A stretch of DNA of 64,000 nucleotides from a virus. A program made the translations under genes and the position numbers. Below are positions 57,783 through 63,650 of the stretch, in pieces. Under the pieces are notes generated by a model that saw only the letters and a list, made by a program, of their open reading frames with translations, was not told the origin of the DNA and made no database searches. The first letter of the stretch is position 1. The number at the start of each line of letters is the position of its first letter. The stretch spans positions 1-64,000 of the IMG/VR virus record IMGVR_UViG_3300032053_000017. One strand, 5' to 3'.

Positions 57783-57857
57783 GGGCTGGTAGCTTAATGG
57801 GAGAGCGGGTGCCCTGCAAGCATTCAGATGTCGGTTCGAGTCCGACCCGGTCCACCA
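57783..57857 (+). tRNA. tRNA-Ala (TGC), C33
   Basis: Acceptor GGGCTGG/CCGGTCC with wobbles, anticodon loop CCTGCAA, CCA encoded. Position 33 is C instead of the near-universal U. Confidence 0.8.
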
Positions 57858-57870
57858 CCTTAACAAATGT

Positions 57871-57947
57871 GGCTCTCTAGCCCAACTGGTAGAGGCATCT
57901 GCCTTAGAAGCAGATCAGTCAGAGTTCGAATCTCTGGGGAGCCACCA
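57871..57947 (+). tRNA. tRNA-Leu (TAG), short variable loop
   Basis: Acceptor GGCTCTC/GGGAGCC, anticodon loop CTTAGAA, CCA encoded. The variable loop is only about 5 bases, whereas bacterial tRNA-Leu normally has a long arm. Confidence 0.85.
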
Positions 57948-57950
57948 TAA

Positions 57951-58026
57951 GCGACGGTAACTCAATTGGTAGAGTGTCTGCCCTCCAAGCAGGTCGTTGC
58001 GGGTTCGAGTCCCGCTCGTCGCTCCA
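57951..58026 (+). tRNA. tRNA-Gly (TCC), C33
   Basis: Acceptor GCGACGG/TCGTCGC, anticodon loop CCTCCAA, CCA encoded; C at position 33. Confidence 0.85.
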
Positions 58027-58028
58027 AC

Positions 58029-58103
58029 GCGGGGGTAGCTCAGCGGCAGAGCGCCTGCTTGCCATGCAGGAGGTCGTGGGTTCGAGCCCCATTCCCCGCT
58101 CCA
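58029..58103 (+). tRNA. tRNA-Gly (GCC)
   Basis: Acceptor GCGGGGG/TCCCCGC, anticodon loop TTGCCAT, CCA encoded. Confidence 0.9.
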
Positions 58104-58104
58104 G

Positions 58105-58179
58105 AGGCGGGTAGCTCAGGGGTAGAGCAACGGCCTTATAAGCCGTACGTCGAAGGTCCGATTCCTTCCCCGCCCACCA
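58105..58179 (+). tRNA. tRNA-Ile (TAT)
   Basis: Acceptor with A1 facing C72 then GGCGGG/CCCGCC, anticodon loop CTTATAA, T loop TCCGATT, CCA encoded. Reads ATA directly, so it does not depend on lysidine synthase. Confidence 0.85.
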
Positions 58180-58180
58180 T

Positions 58181-58256
58181 GGGCCGGTAGCTCAGAGGAT
58201 AGAGCGGCAGTTTCCTAAACTGCGCGGCGCGGGTTCGAGTCCCGCTCGGCCTTCCA
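58181..58256 (+). tRNA. tRNA-Arg (CCT)
   Basis: Acceptor GGGCCGG/TCGGCCT, anticodon loop TTCCTAA (AGG codon), CCA encoded. Confidence 0.9.
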
Positions 58257-58257
58257 T

Positions 58258-58333
58258 AGACGGGTAGCTCAACAGGCAGAGCAGGAGTCTGATACGCCCC
58301 AGGTTGGAGGTTCGAGTCCTCCCCCGTCTACCA
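58258..58333 (+). tRNA. tRNA-Ile (GAT)
   Basis: Acceptor AGACGGG/CCCGTCT, anticodon loop CTGATAC, CCA encoded. One A-C mismatch in the anticodon stem. Confidence 0.8.
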
Positions 58334-58334
58334 C

Positions 58335-58409
58335 ACCAGGGTGGCGCAACGGTAGCGCGGCTCCCTGTTAAGGAGACGGTTGCAGGTCCGAATCCTGCCC
58401 CTGGTGCCA
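58335..58409 (+). tRNA. tRNA-Asn (GTT)
   Basis: Acceptor ACCAGGG/CCCTGGT, anticodon loop CTGTTAA, T loop TCCGAAT, CCA encoded. Confidence 0.88.
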
Positions 58410-58410
58410 T

Positions 58411-58484
58411 GGCCCACTCGTTTAACGGCAGGACATCTCCCCCTCAAGGAGAAGACGTCGGTTCGACCCCGGCGTGGGCTACCA
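58411..58484 (+). tRNA. tRNA-Glu (CTC), C33
   Basis: Acceptor GGCCCAC/GTGGGCT, Glu-type D arm, anticodon loop CCCTCAA with C33, CCA encoded. Confidence 0.85.
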
Positions 58485-58540
58485 TTCCTTAATAAATAAC
58501 GGTCATAACTGTAAGAATAGTCGGCCATAGCTTTACAATC

Positions 58541-58616
58541 GGCGGCGTAGCCCAATTGGCAGAGGTACCGGGTCCAAACCCCGGGGATCAGAGTTCGAAT
58601 CTCTGCGTCGCCACCA
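58541..58616 (+). tRNA. tRNA-Leu (CAA), short variable loop, C33
   Basis: Acceptor GGCGGCG/CGTCGCC, stem CCGGG/CCCGG with loop TCCAAAC (anticodon CAA), CCA encoded. D and T arms closely match the TAG tRNA-Leu at 57871, supporting Leu. A one-base shift would read CCA (Trp), but a normal tRNA-Trp is present at 58702. Confidence 0.7.
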
Positions 58617-58618
58617 AT

Positions 58619-58694
58619 GGGAGTGTAGCTCAACGGCTAGAGCAGCTGCCTTTTAAGCAGAGGGATGGGGGTTCGAGTCCCTTCGCTCCCACCA
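58619..58694 (+). tRNA. tRNA-Lys (TTT)
   Basis: Acceptor GGGAGTG/CGCTCCC, anticodon loop CTTTTAA, CCA encoded. Confidence 0.9.
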
Positions 58695-58701
58695 TAATGA
58701 T

Positions 58702-58777
58702 ACGGACGTAGCTCAGAGGCCAGAGCGGTTGTCTCCAAAACAACTGGTCGGAGGTTCGACTCCTCTCGTCCGTGCCA
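58702..58777 (+). tRNA. tRNA-Trp (CCA)
   Basis: Acceptor ACGGACG/CGTCCGT, stem GTTGT/ACAAC with loop CTCCAAA, CCA end encoded. Confidence 0.9.
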
Positions 58778-58778
58778 A

Positions 58779-58856
58779 GGGGGCGTAGCTCAGTTTGGTT
58801 AGAGCGGCGGACTCTTAATCCGCGCGGCGGGGGTTCGAATCCCTCCGCCCCTACCA
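58779..58856 (+). tRNA. tRNA-Lys (CTT)
   Basis: Acceptor GGGGGCG/CGCCCCT, anticodon loop CTCTTAA, CCA encoded. Confidence 0.9.
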
Positions 58857-58859
58857 TAT

Positions 58860-58935
58860 CAGCGCGGTAGTGTAAGTGGCAGCACGAGAGGTTGTGGCCC
58901 TCTTAGAGTGGGTTCGAATCCCACCCCGCTGACCA
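58860..58935 (+). tRNA. tRNA-His (GTG)
   Basis: Acceptor CAGCGCG/CCCGCTG with one C-C mismatch, anticodon loop TTGTGGC, CCA encoded. I see no clear extra G at -1. Confidence 0.85.
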
Positions 58936-58942
58936 TCATTCA

Positions 58943-58952
58943 GGTATTCTAT
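58943..58952 (+). promoter_or_regulatory. Recurring motif GGTATTCTAT, copy 2
   Basis: Exact 10-mer ending two bases before the acceptor stem of tRNA-Gln. Too close to the mature 5' end for a normal promoter, so a processing or overlapping signal is an alternative. Confidence 0.3.
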
Positions 58953-58954
58953 AC

Positions 58955-59028
58955 TCGGGGGTAGGCTAGCGGTAGACCGCCTGACTCTGGATCAGGAAAG
59001 AGAGGTTCGAATCCTCTTCCCCGAGCCA
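58955..59028 (+). tRNA. tRNA-Gln (CTG)
   Basis: Acceptor TCGGGGG/TCCCCGA, anticodon loop CTCTGGA, CCA encoded. The CCA runs into the ribosome site of the following HNH gene. Confidence 0.88.
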
Positions 59029-59038
59029 AGGAGATGAT

Positions 59039-59410
59039 ATGTGCGATGGTTGCGTATTCCATAACGGGCGCAGAGACCACAAGCCGGGGTGTCGATGTCC
59101 CTGGCATAGTGGGCATTCCGAACGCGCATTGAAGAATAATCCGCGGCATGCCCGTCCGCTCGCGGAGTTACTTGTGGAGAACGGCCAGGCGGGTAAGGCT
59201 CAGCGCATAAAGGCTAGGCTTCTCAAGGAGGGGCTTATCAAGGACCGCTGTGAGATATGTGGACTTGGGCCGGAGTGGCAGGGTCAGCAACTGGTGCTGC
59301 CGTTGGATCATCGCAATGGCAATAGGCGGGACTGGCGATTGGAGAATCTTCGGGTCCTCTGTCCCAACTGTCATACGCAGACGGCTACATTTTCTGGGCG
59401 TAAACTATGA
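59039..59410 (+). CDS. HNH endonuclease in tRNA cluster, copy 2
   Basis: A 123-residue nuclease with AAGGAGATGAT before the ATG. N-terminal CRCPWHSGH matches the CQCPWHGGC block of the 57144 HNH. CEICGLGP, then LPLDHRNGNRRDWRLENLRVLCPNCH is the HNH core. A helical segment in the middle (LAELLVENGQAGKAQRIKARLL) may bind DNA. Probably a homing nuclease. Confidence 0.85.
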   Translation: MCDGCVFHNGRRDHKPGCRCPWHSGHSERALKNNPRHARPLAELLVENGQAGKAQRIKARLLKEGLIKDRCEICGLGPEWQGQQLVLPLDHRNGNRRDWRLENLRVLCPNCHTQTATFSGRKL

Positions 59411-59580
59411 GCTGTACGCCGGGATACAACAAGCGGGAGCGGGCGCTGCTTTTCGCGCTTCGCCATCTGATAGGTAAGAACCACCCGCTCGACCCTGAAA
59501 GGTGCGAGGGATGCATGGAGATTGCCGGGTTCCTCACTATACCAGGGTATGAGTCGGTAAACAAGCAGGATGTCCATTGA
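59407..59580 (+). CDS. Small hypothetical protein
   Basis: A 57-residue ORF whose ATG overlaps the HNH stop (ATGA) and whose stop overlaps the next ATG. A CEGC pair in the middle and many charged residues. Coupled layout supports it; function unknown. Confidence 0.5.
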   Translation: MSCTPGYNKRERALLFALRHLIGKNHPLDPERCEGCMEIAGFLTIPGYESVNKQDVH

Positions 59581-59909
59581 TGGTGCAGGTAGTACACTGC
59601 AAGCGTGAACGATACGATGTCTATATCGGTCGGCCGTCAAAGTGGGGCAACCCGTTTGTGATCGGACCAGATGGCGACCGCGGTGAGGTCATAGCGAAGT
59701 ACCGCGCATATCTGCTGGCCAGTCCGGGGCTTATGGCCGCCCTGCCGGAGCTGCGGGGAAAGGTGCTGGGGTGCTGGTGCAAGCCAGCCGCATGCCACGG
59801 GGACGTACTGGCGGAGCTGGTGGATTCTGAGCTCTGGACATTTGGCCAGCTTGATGAGCTTGATCGCATCATCGCGGAGGGCGAAGGTCGCGATGAAGGC
59901 GTGCTGTAG
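59580..59909 (+). CDS. DUF4326 family protein
   Basis: A 109-residue protein with YIGRPSKWGNPF, ALPELRG and the late GCWCKPAACHGDVLAEL, the signature of DUF4326, a small family common in phages with unknown role (Cys/His arrangement suggests metal). ATG at 59580 is used rather than the TTG just before it. Confidence 0.8.
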   Translation: MVQVVHCKRERYDVYIGRPSKWGNPFVIGPDGDRGEVIAKYRAYLLASPGLMAALPELRGKVLGCWCKPAACHGDVLAELVDSELWTFGQLDELDRIIAEGEGRDEGVL

Positions 59910-59910
59910 T

Positions 59911-59988
59911 CGGGGTGTAGCTCAGTTAGGTCAGAGCACGCGGCCTGGGACCGCGGGGTCGGGAGTTCGAATCTCTCCGCCCCGACCA
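59911..59988 (+). tRNA. tRNA-Pro (TGG), C33
   Basis: Acceptor CGGGGTG/CGCCCCG, stem CGCGG/CCGCG with loop CCTGGGA, CCA encoded; C at 33. Confidence 0.85.
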
Positions 59989-59995
59989 TAACAAG

Positions 59996-60005
59996 GGTAT
60001 TCTAT
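59996..60005 (+). promoter_or_regulatory. Recurring motif GGTATTCTAT, copy 3
   Basis: Exact 10-mer eight bases after tRNA-Pro and immediately before the structured RNA element. Confidence 0.3.
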
Positions 60006-60006
60006 A

Positions 60007-60103
60007 TTGGAGGGGAATTGCTCTATTTGAGGAGGGCTAGCCAGTGAGGCGGGACTGCTCATTCGCCGGTGAGACACCCGGTCTAGAGGTTCCGCCCCTC
60101 CAA
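60007..60103 (+). ncRNA. Structured RNA element with tRNA-like closing stem
   Basis: TTGGAGGGG near 60007 can pair with CCCCTCCAA near 60103, enclosing a self-complementary GGCTAGCC, a GGCG/CGCC arm and a CCGG(TG)/(CA)CCGG arm. It has no CCA, no TTCRA loop and no clear anticodon. It lies between tRNA-Pro and tRNA-Tyr. It could be a decayed long-armed tRNA or a distinct small RNA. Confidence 0.45.
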
Positions 60104-60111
60104 ATGATAAT

Positions 60112-60203
60112 GGGCCGGTGGCCGAGTCTGGCTGAAGGCGGCGGATTGTAGACCCGCTCTTCCTAACGGGGGCACGGAGGTTCGAATCCTTCCCGGCCCA
60201 CCA
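60112..60203 (+). tRNA. tRNA-Tyr (GTA)
   Basis: Acceptor GGGCCGG/CCGGCCC, stem GCGG/CCGC with loop TTGTAGA (anticodon GTA), long variable arm, CCA encoded. Last tRNA of the cluster. Confidence 0.88.
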
Positions 60204-60221
60204 ACATCTTTGACCGAACTG

Positions 60222-60230
60222 TGTTACAAT
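60222..60230 (+). promoter_or_regulatory. Extended -10 element after tRNA cluster
   Basis: TGTTACAAT, a TGn-extended TACAAT. The bases TGTGTTA-AAT are shared with the consensus promoter at 55603. TTGACC lies only 9 bases upstream, too close for a -35, so the extended -10 would act alone. Confidence 0.4.
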
Positions 60231-60244
60231 AAGGAGAGATGAAG

Positions 60245-60532
60245 ATGAAACTGTATAGAGACGGACATACCTGGGTAGCTGAGAACATCGGCGAGACGCT
60301 GGGTAACCTCATCGCGTTCAGCGGCGACCTGAAGCTCGTGCTGCTTGAGTTGAACTTCGGTCTGCAACTGTTCGGATTTGGGTTTGACGGTTGGTTCAGC
60401 GCAAGCAAGTTCTACGGTCAGGCGGGTGGTGGGATAAGCCTCTTTACGCCAGCTGCTGGGTTCACCGTGGAAGGTGGGGTGAAGTGGACAGGGGAACTTG
60501 AGCGTCTGGACAGGCGCTCGGGTTGCATATAG
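60245..60532 (+). CDS. Hypothetical beta-rich protein
   Basis: A 95-residue protein. The ATG at 60245 is chosen for its spacing from AAGGAG; one at 60239 is too close. Amphipathic, Phe/Gly-rich strands (LNFGLQLFGFGFDGWFSASKFYG) suggest a beta-barrel or membrane-interacting sheet. Function unknown. Confidence 0.55.
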   Translation: MKLYRDGHTWVAENIGETLGNLIAFSGDLKLVLLELNFGLQLFGFGFDGWFSASKFYGQAGGGISLFTPAAGFTVEGGVKWTGELERLDRRSGCI

Positions 60533-60548
60533 CGAGGAGAAGGATAGC

Positions 60549-60911
60549 ATGAGCATCAAGCCGTATGTATCTGTCGGTTCGTCTATAGCCAAGAGCGTTG
60601 GTGAGGCGCTGAAGAGGATCCCGGTCTTTGACCTGCAGGCGTACGCCACCCTTTCCGATGGGTTCGAGCTCGGCATTGGGCTCACGATAGCCGGCTTCTC
60701 GCTGGCGGTAGCGCTCAGTGCAGACAATGGGTTCGGCGACCTGAGCATCCAAGCTGGGTTCGAGACGCCCGCGTTCGGCGCAGACGTCATCATAGGACTA
60801 GCTTGGCCGGGTACCCTCCAGCGGCAGTTCGAAGCTGATGTACGCGCGGCGCTGACGACCCTAGCGACTGGTGACGCTGCCGGCGACGTTGCTGAGGTAG
60901 ACCCGAAGTAG
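60549..60911 (+). CDS. Hypothetical beta-rich protein
   Basis: A 120-residue protein with GAGGAGAAGG before its ATG. Alternating small and hydrophobic residues (GFELGIGLTIAGFSLAVALSADNGFGDLSIQAGF) resemble the previous protein's strand pattern, so the two may be related or partners. Function unknown. Confidence 0.55.
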   Translation: MSIKPYVSVGSSIAKSVGEALKRIPVFDLQAYATLSDGFELGIGLTIAGFSLAVALSADNGFGDLSIQAGFETPAFGADVIIGLAWPGTLQRQFEADVRAALTTLATGDAAGDVAEVDPK

Positions 60912-60918
60912 CGGCGGG

Positions 60919-61065
60919 GTGGATAACGCAGAACTGGTTCACTGGATGCTCATAGGAGCCATCGGTCTTGTGGTAGGAACCGTCTGTGGCGGTGCCACAG
61001 CGAGTGTTCTCATCTTCTGGCTGATGATCAAACAGGGGTTCTTCAAGAAGGGTTGGCTTGACTGA
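60919..61065 (+). CDS. Small single-pass membrane protein
   Basis: A 48-residue ORF with a GTG start. MLIGAIGLVVGTVCGGATASVLIFWLM is a long hydrophobic span, then a KKGW end. A holin- or pilotin-like peptide is possible. Weak ribosome site, so the start is uncertain. Confidence 0.45.
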   Translation: MDNAELVHWMLIGAIGLVVGTVCGGATASVLIFWLMIKQGFFKKGWLD

Positions 61066-61579
61066 TAGCATGATCCACAAAATAGTCATAGAGAAGAACA
61101 GAAGGCGGCCGGTCCTGCACGAGGTCTGCCGCGCGGTGCTGCCAGACGATGTGGACTGGCCGAAGATCCAGAAACTGGCGGACGACCTCGCTGACACGCT
61201 TGAGGCGAATCCCGATGCTGTTGGCCTCGCGGCCCCACAGGTCGGGGTCCCAGTGCGCGTCATCGCGGTACGGACCGGCAAGACGCAGATCACCGTGTTG
61301 GTGAACCCAGAGGTGGAGGTCGAGCGCGGGTGGAGGATGATTGAGGAGGGCTGTCTGTCGCTTCCGAAGCGTACGTTCCTTGTGCAGCGTTCACAGACTG
61401 TGTGCGTGCGCGCTCTCAAGGCATCCGATGGCACTTCGGTGAAGCTGACGGCGCGGGGCAACGCGCTAGCTCAAGCGCTTCAGCACGAGATAGACCACTT
61501 GAACGGGGTGCTTTTGACCGAGCGGGGTAAGGAGCGCCTGCCAGGTGTCCAGAAGATCATCGACCCCTGGGCGAAGTGA
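61058..61579 (+). CDS. def: Peptide deformylase
   Basis: Removes the N-formyl group from new proteins. A 173-residue metalloenzyme with all three motifs: GLAAPQVG (about 60), EGCLSLP with the metal-binding Cys (about 101), and QHEIDHLNG with the two His ligands (about 141). The TTG at 61058 has AAGAAGGG well placed; an ATG at 61070 is the alternative. Phage deformylases are thought to speed maturation of abundant phage proteins. Confidence 0.9.
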   Translation: MTDSMIHKIVIEKNRRRPVLHEVCRAVLPDDVDWPKIQKLADDLADTLEANPDAVGLAAPQVGVPVRVIAVRTGKTQITVLVNPEVEVERGWRMIEEGCLSLPKRTFLVQRSQTVCVRALKASDGTSVKLTARGNALAQALQHEIDHLNGVLLTERGKERLPGVQKIIDPWAK

Positions 61580-61683
61580 TGTCGAAGCGTGGGAGCAGAA
61601 AACGTCATTCCCTACCGCGGCCGACCAAGTCCCGCAGGGGAAGCAGGAAGGCCAACGCCAGGCGGTACAAGCGGCTGGGGTAA
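61579..61683 (+). CDS. Small very basic peptide
   Basis: A 34-residue ORF whose ATG overlaps the deformylase stop (TGATG). About half its residues are Lys or Arg (SKRGSRKRHS, RRGSRKANARRYKR). Could contact RNA or DNA. Supported only by coupling and composition. Confidence 0.4.
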   Translation: MSKRGSRKRHSLPRPTKSRRGSRKANARRYKRLG

Positions 61684-61728
61684 AGGTTCTGGCTAAGGTG
61701 CCGATAATAGAGGTAGGAGGCGTAGATC

Positions 61729-61860
61729 ATGGGTACTCTGGTAAACATCGTCGTTATACTTTTGCTCGCGTGGCTTGGCGTGATTGTGCTCTTAGGCTTG
61801 ACAGCCGTATTTTGTACAGTATTTGCGGCGGTCACATACCTGCTACGGTCGTCCAGATAG
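61729..61860 (+). CDS. Small membrane protein
   Basis: A 43-residue ORF with TAGGAGG upstream of its ATG and one long hydrophobic span (about residues 4-37), ending RSSR. Role unknown. Confidence 0.5.
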   Translation: MGTLVNIVVILLLAWLGVIVLLGLTAVFCTVFAAVTYLLRSSR

Positions 61861-61873
61861 GAGGCTAGCGGCC

Positions 61874-62209
61874 ATGACTATGAAATACCGGGGCAGGAAC
61901 GGGCACACGGTCGAGAAGCTCGTGTATGGCTGCTGGGAGCCACTCCCATTGGCGCCGAGTCTTAAGATCAGAAACCATTCTCCGACGGGGTTCAGCTGGG
62001 GCTACCTTGGCAGTGGTCCGGCACAGCTCGCGCTGGCGCTGCTGCTGGACGCGATGGACGCACAGACCGTCGATGAGATCGCCGACATCACCAGTGAGTA
62101 CCAGAACTTCAAGACGAAGTTTGTGGCCAGGTGGCACACAGATGGCGAGTGGGAGATCGACGCCATGACGATCCGTGACTGGCTGTTTGAGAAGGGAAAC
62201 CCACTGTGA
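61874..62209 (+). CDS. DUF6166-like protein
   Basis: A 111-residue protein. SPTGFSWGYLGSGPAQLALALLLDAM matches DUF6166, a phage/bacterial family of unknown role with a conserved GFxWGYxGSGPAQLA core. ATG at 61874 with GGAGG upstream. Confidence 0.7.
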   Translation: MTMKYRGRNGHTVEKLVYGCWEPLPLAPSLKIRNHSPTGFSWGYLGSGPAQLALALLLDAMDAQTVDEIADITSEYQNFKTKFVARWHTDGEWEIDAMTIRDWLFEKGNPL

Positions 62210-62598
62210 GAGCTGAGAGCGCGGTATTCTATCTGTCGGGCGGCTTCTATGGCGACTGGCAGACGCGGCTCCAGAAGGAGTGCGCCGGCCTCAAAGCATT
62301 CAACCCTGAGACAGCCGTCGGTGGAGATGCTCTCTATATGTTCGTAGCTGCTGACCTCGATGCGATCGATGTGGTCGACGGGGTTATCGCGCGTTGGGAC
62401 ACCTACCCGTACGTCGAGGGGACGATGGCCGAGATAGGTTACGCCGTGGCACGGGGCAAGCCTGTGCTCCTTATCTTAGACGGTGTGACTATTCCGAACC
62501 CCTTCATCCTTGGCCTGGCGCGACGGGTCTTTGTAGGTATGGATGCGTTCATCACCTGGTGGAACGACCGGGTGAAAAAGGGAACTCCGATAGCTTAG
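62206..62598 (+). CDS. Nucleoside 2-deoxyribosyltransferase-like protein, copy 2
   Basis: A 130-residue protein. VFYLSGGFYGDWQTRL, then DLDAIDVVDGVIARWDTYPYVEGTMAEIGYAVARGKPVLLI gives the fold, with a candidate catalytic Glu in GTMAEIGYA. Distinct from the copy at 36547. GTG start overlapping the previous stop. Nucleotide salvage or base exchange is likely. A GGTATTCTAT motif falls within its first codons. Confidence 0.65.
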   Translation: MRAESAVFYLSGGFYGDWQTRLQKECAGLKAFNPETAVGGDALYMFVAADLDAIDVVDGVIARWDTYPYVEGTMAEIGYAVARGKPVLLILDGVTIPNPFILGLARRVFVGMDAFITWWNDRVKKGTPIA

Positions 62599-62618
62599 CT
62601 AGGTGAAAGGACGGTACA

Positions 62619-63650
62619 ATGGGTAAGTGGTTTAAGGTAGCTATAGTAGGACTCATAGCGGCAGCGGCTGTCGTGCTGGCCTCCGCGGTGTACACGCCGG
62701 CATCGGCAGTTGGTGTTGGTGGTGGCGGCGGCGGCGGCGGCGGCAAGACGCACACGCCGACAGCGACGGCGACGGCAACATCTACGCCTCAGACGTACCA
62801 AGTCATTGAGGCGAAGGCGCTGACCGAGCACGAGTGCGACTGCCACGAGTGGCACTTCGTCATCAACAAGGTCAAGGAAGGCCCGCAGGGCGACAGGTAC
62901 AAGTATGTTCCGTCGCACATCCACGTAACTTGGGCCAATGGCGATACTGAGCGTGTGGACGTGGACGAGAAGTATGCGGACGGCAATTGGAGGGTTGGGC
63001 ACTACACCGTGGACCATAACCTCAACTTCACGGTTACCAGCGCTACGGCCGAGATATATGGGGAGTGGGACGGGCAGTTCAACCTCAGTCATGGTCCGTG
63101 TCCTCCGTCAACTAAGACGCCGACTCCGACGCTTACACCAACGGCGACTGCGACGACGGTTCCGACGGATACTCCGACGGCGACTCCGACGGACACGGCT
63201 ACGCCTGAGCCGACGGCAACGGATACCCCGGAACCTACGGCAACAGAGGTCCCGCCGACGGATACCGCGGTGCCCACGGCGACGCTGACCCCGACCCCGG
63301 AGGATACGGATACTCCTGTCCCGACGGACACGGCTACCCCGCTTCCGACGGATACGGCGACGGCGACCCCTTGGCATCGTGAGCACACTCCAACGCCTGA
63401 GGCGACCTCTACAGTTGCTCCGGAGCCTACAGCTACAGCGACGATACCTCAGGCGCGTCTTGAGCCTCTGGTCCCGCCGGCGCCGCCTGCGGTTGTACTA
63501 CCTAGCGCTGGAGAAGGTTTGGAGAAGACTGACGTTCCGCTGGGGCTCGCGATTGGCGTGGCGGTATGTCTCGTCATCATGTCCGGGTTCATCACCGTTA
63601 TCGTGGCGTGTTGCGTTCGTGGCGCAAGGTGGTTGAGGAGGGACAGTTGA
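62619..63650 (+). CDS. Secreted mucin-like Thr/Pro-repeat surface protein
   Basis: A 343-residue protein. An N-terminal signal-like helix (VAIVGLIAAAAVVLASAV) is followed by a Gly run, then a compact domain (about 60-160) with CDCHEWHF. About 110 residues of T-P-T/A/D/E repeats follow, and a C-terminal membrane helix (LGLAIGVAVCLVIMSGFITVIVACC) ends in RGARWLRR. This is the layout of a surface-anchored protein on a rigid stalk. Such TPT stalks are very common in Chloroflexota exported proteins. A phage could use it for superinfection exclusion or adhesion; function is not proven. Confidence 0.65.
   Translation: MGKWFKVAIVGLIAAAAVVLASAVYTPASAVGVGGGGGGGGGKTHTPTATATATSTPQTYQVIEAKALTEHECDCHEWHFVINKVKEGPQGDRYKYVPSHIHVTWANGDTERVDVDEKYADGNWRVGHYTVDHNLNFTVTSATAEIYGEWDGQFNLSHGPCPPSTKTPTPTLTPTATATTVPTDTPTATPTDTATPEPTATDTPEPTATEVPPTDTAVPTATLTPTPEDTDTPVPTDTATPLPTDTATATPWHREHTPTPEATSTVAPEPTATATIPQARLEPLVPPAPPAVVLPSAGEGLEKTDVPLGLAIGVAVCLVIMSGFITVIVACCVRGARWLRRDS
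63108..63430 (+). repeat. Low-complexity ACN-CCN repeats coding a Thr/Pro stalk
   Basis: Runs of CCGACG, ACTCCG and GATAC-type units encode TPT, TDT and TPE repeats. The region is prone to slippage and in-frame length change. Confidence 0.8.

Noticed and set aside
57871-57947. Amber suppressor tRNA
   Set aside because: The anticodon is 5'-TAG-3', which reads CUA leucine codons; a UAG suppressor would be CTA.
57524-58492. ORFs running through tRNA genes on both strands
   Set aside because: They translate tRNA repeats (for example recurring GGTTCGA-derived peptides) and are not genes.
58541-58616. Second tRNA-Trp
   Set aside because: Only a shifted loop would give CCA; the paired stem fixes CAA, and the arms match the other Leu tRNA.
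60007-60103. Selenocysteine tRNA (selC)
   Set aside because: Although near 95 bases with a long closing stem, there is no TCA anticodon, T loop or CCA.
60210-60230. Full sigma70 promoter TTGACC/TACAAT
   Set aside because: Spacer is only nine bases; kept only as an extended -10 element.
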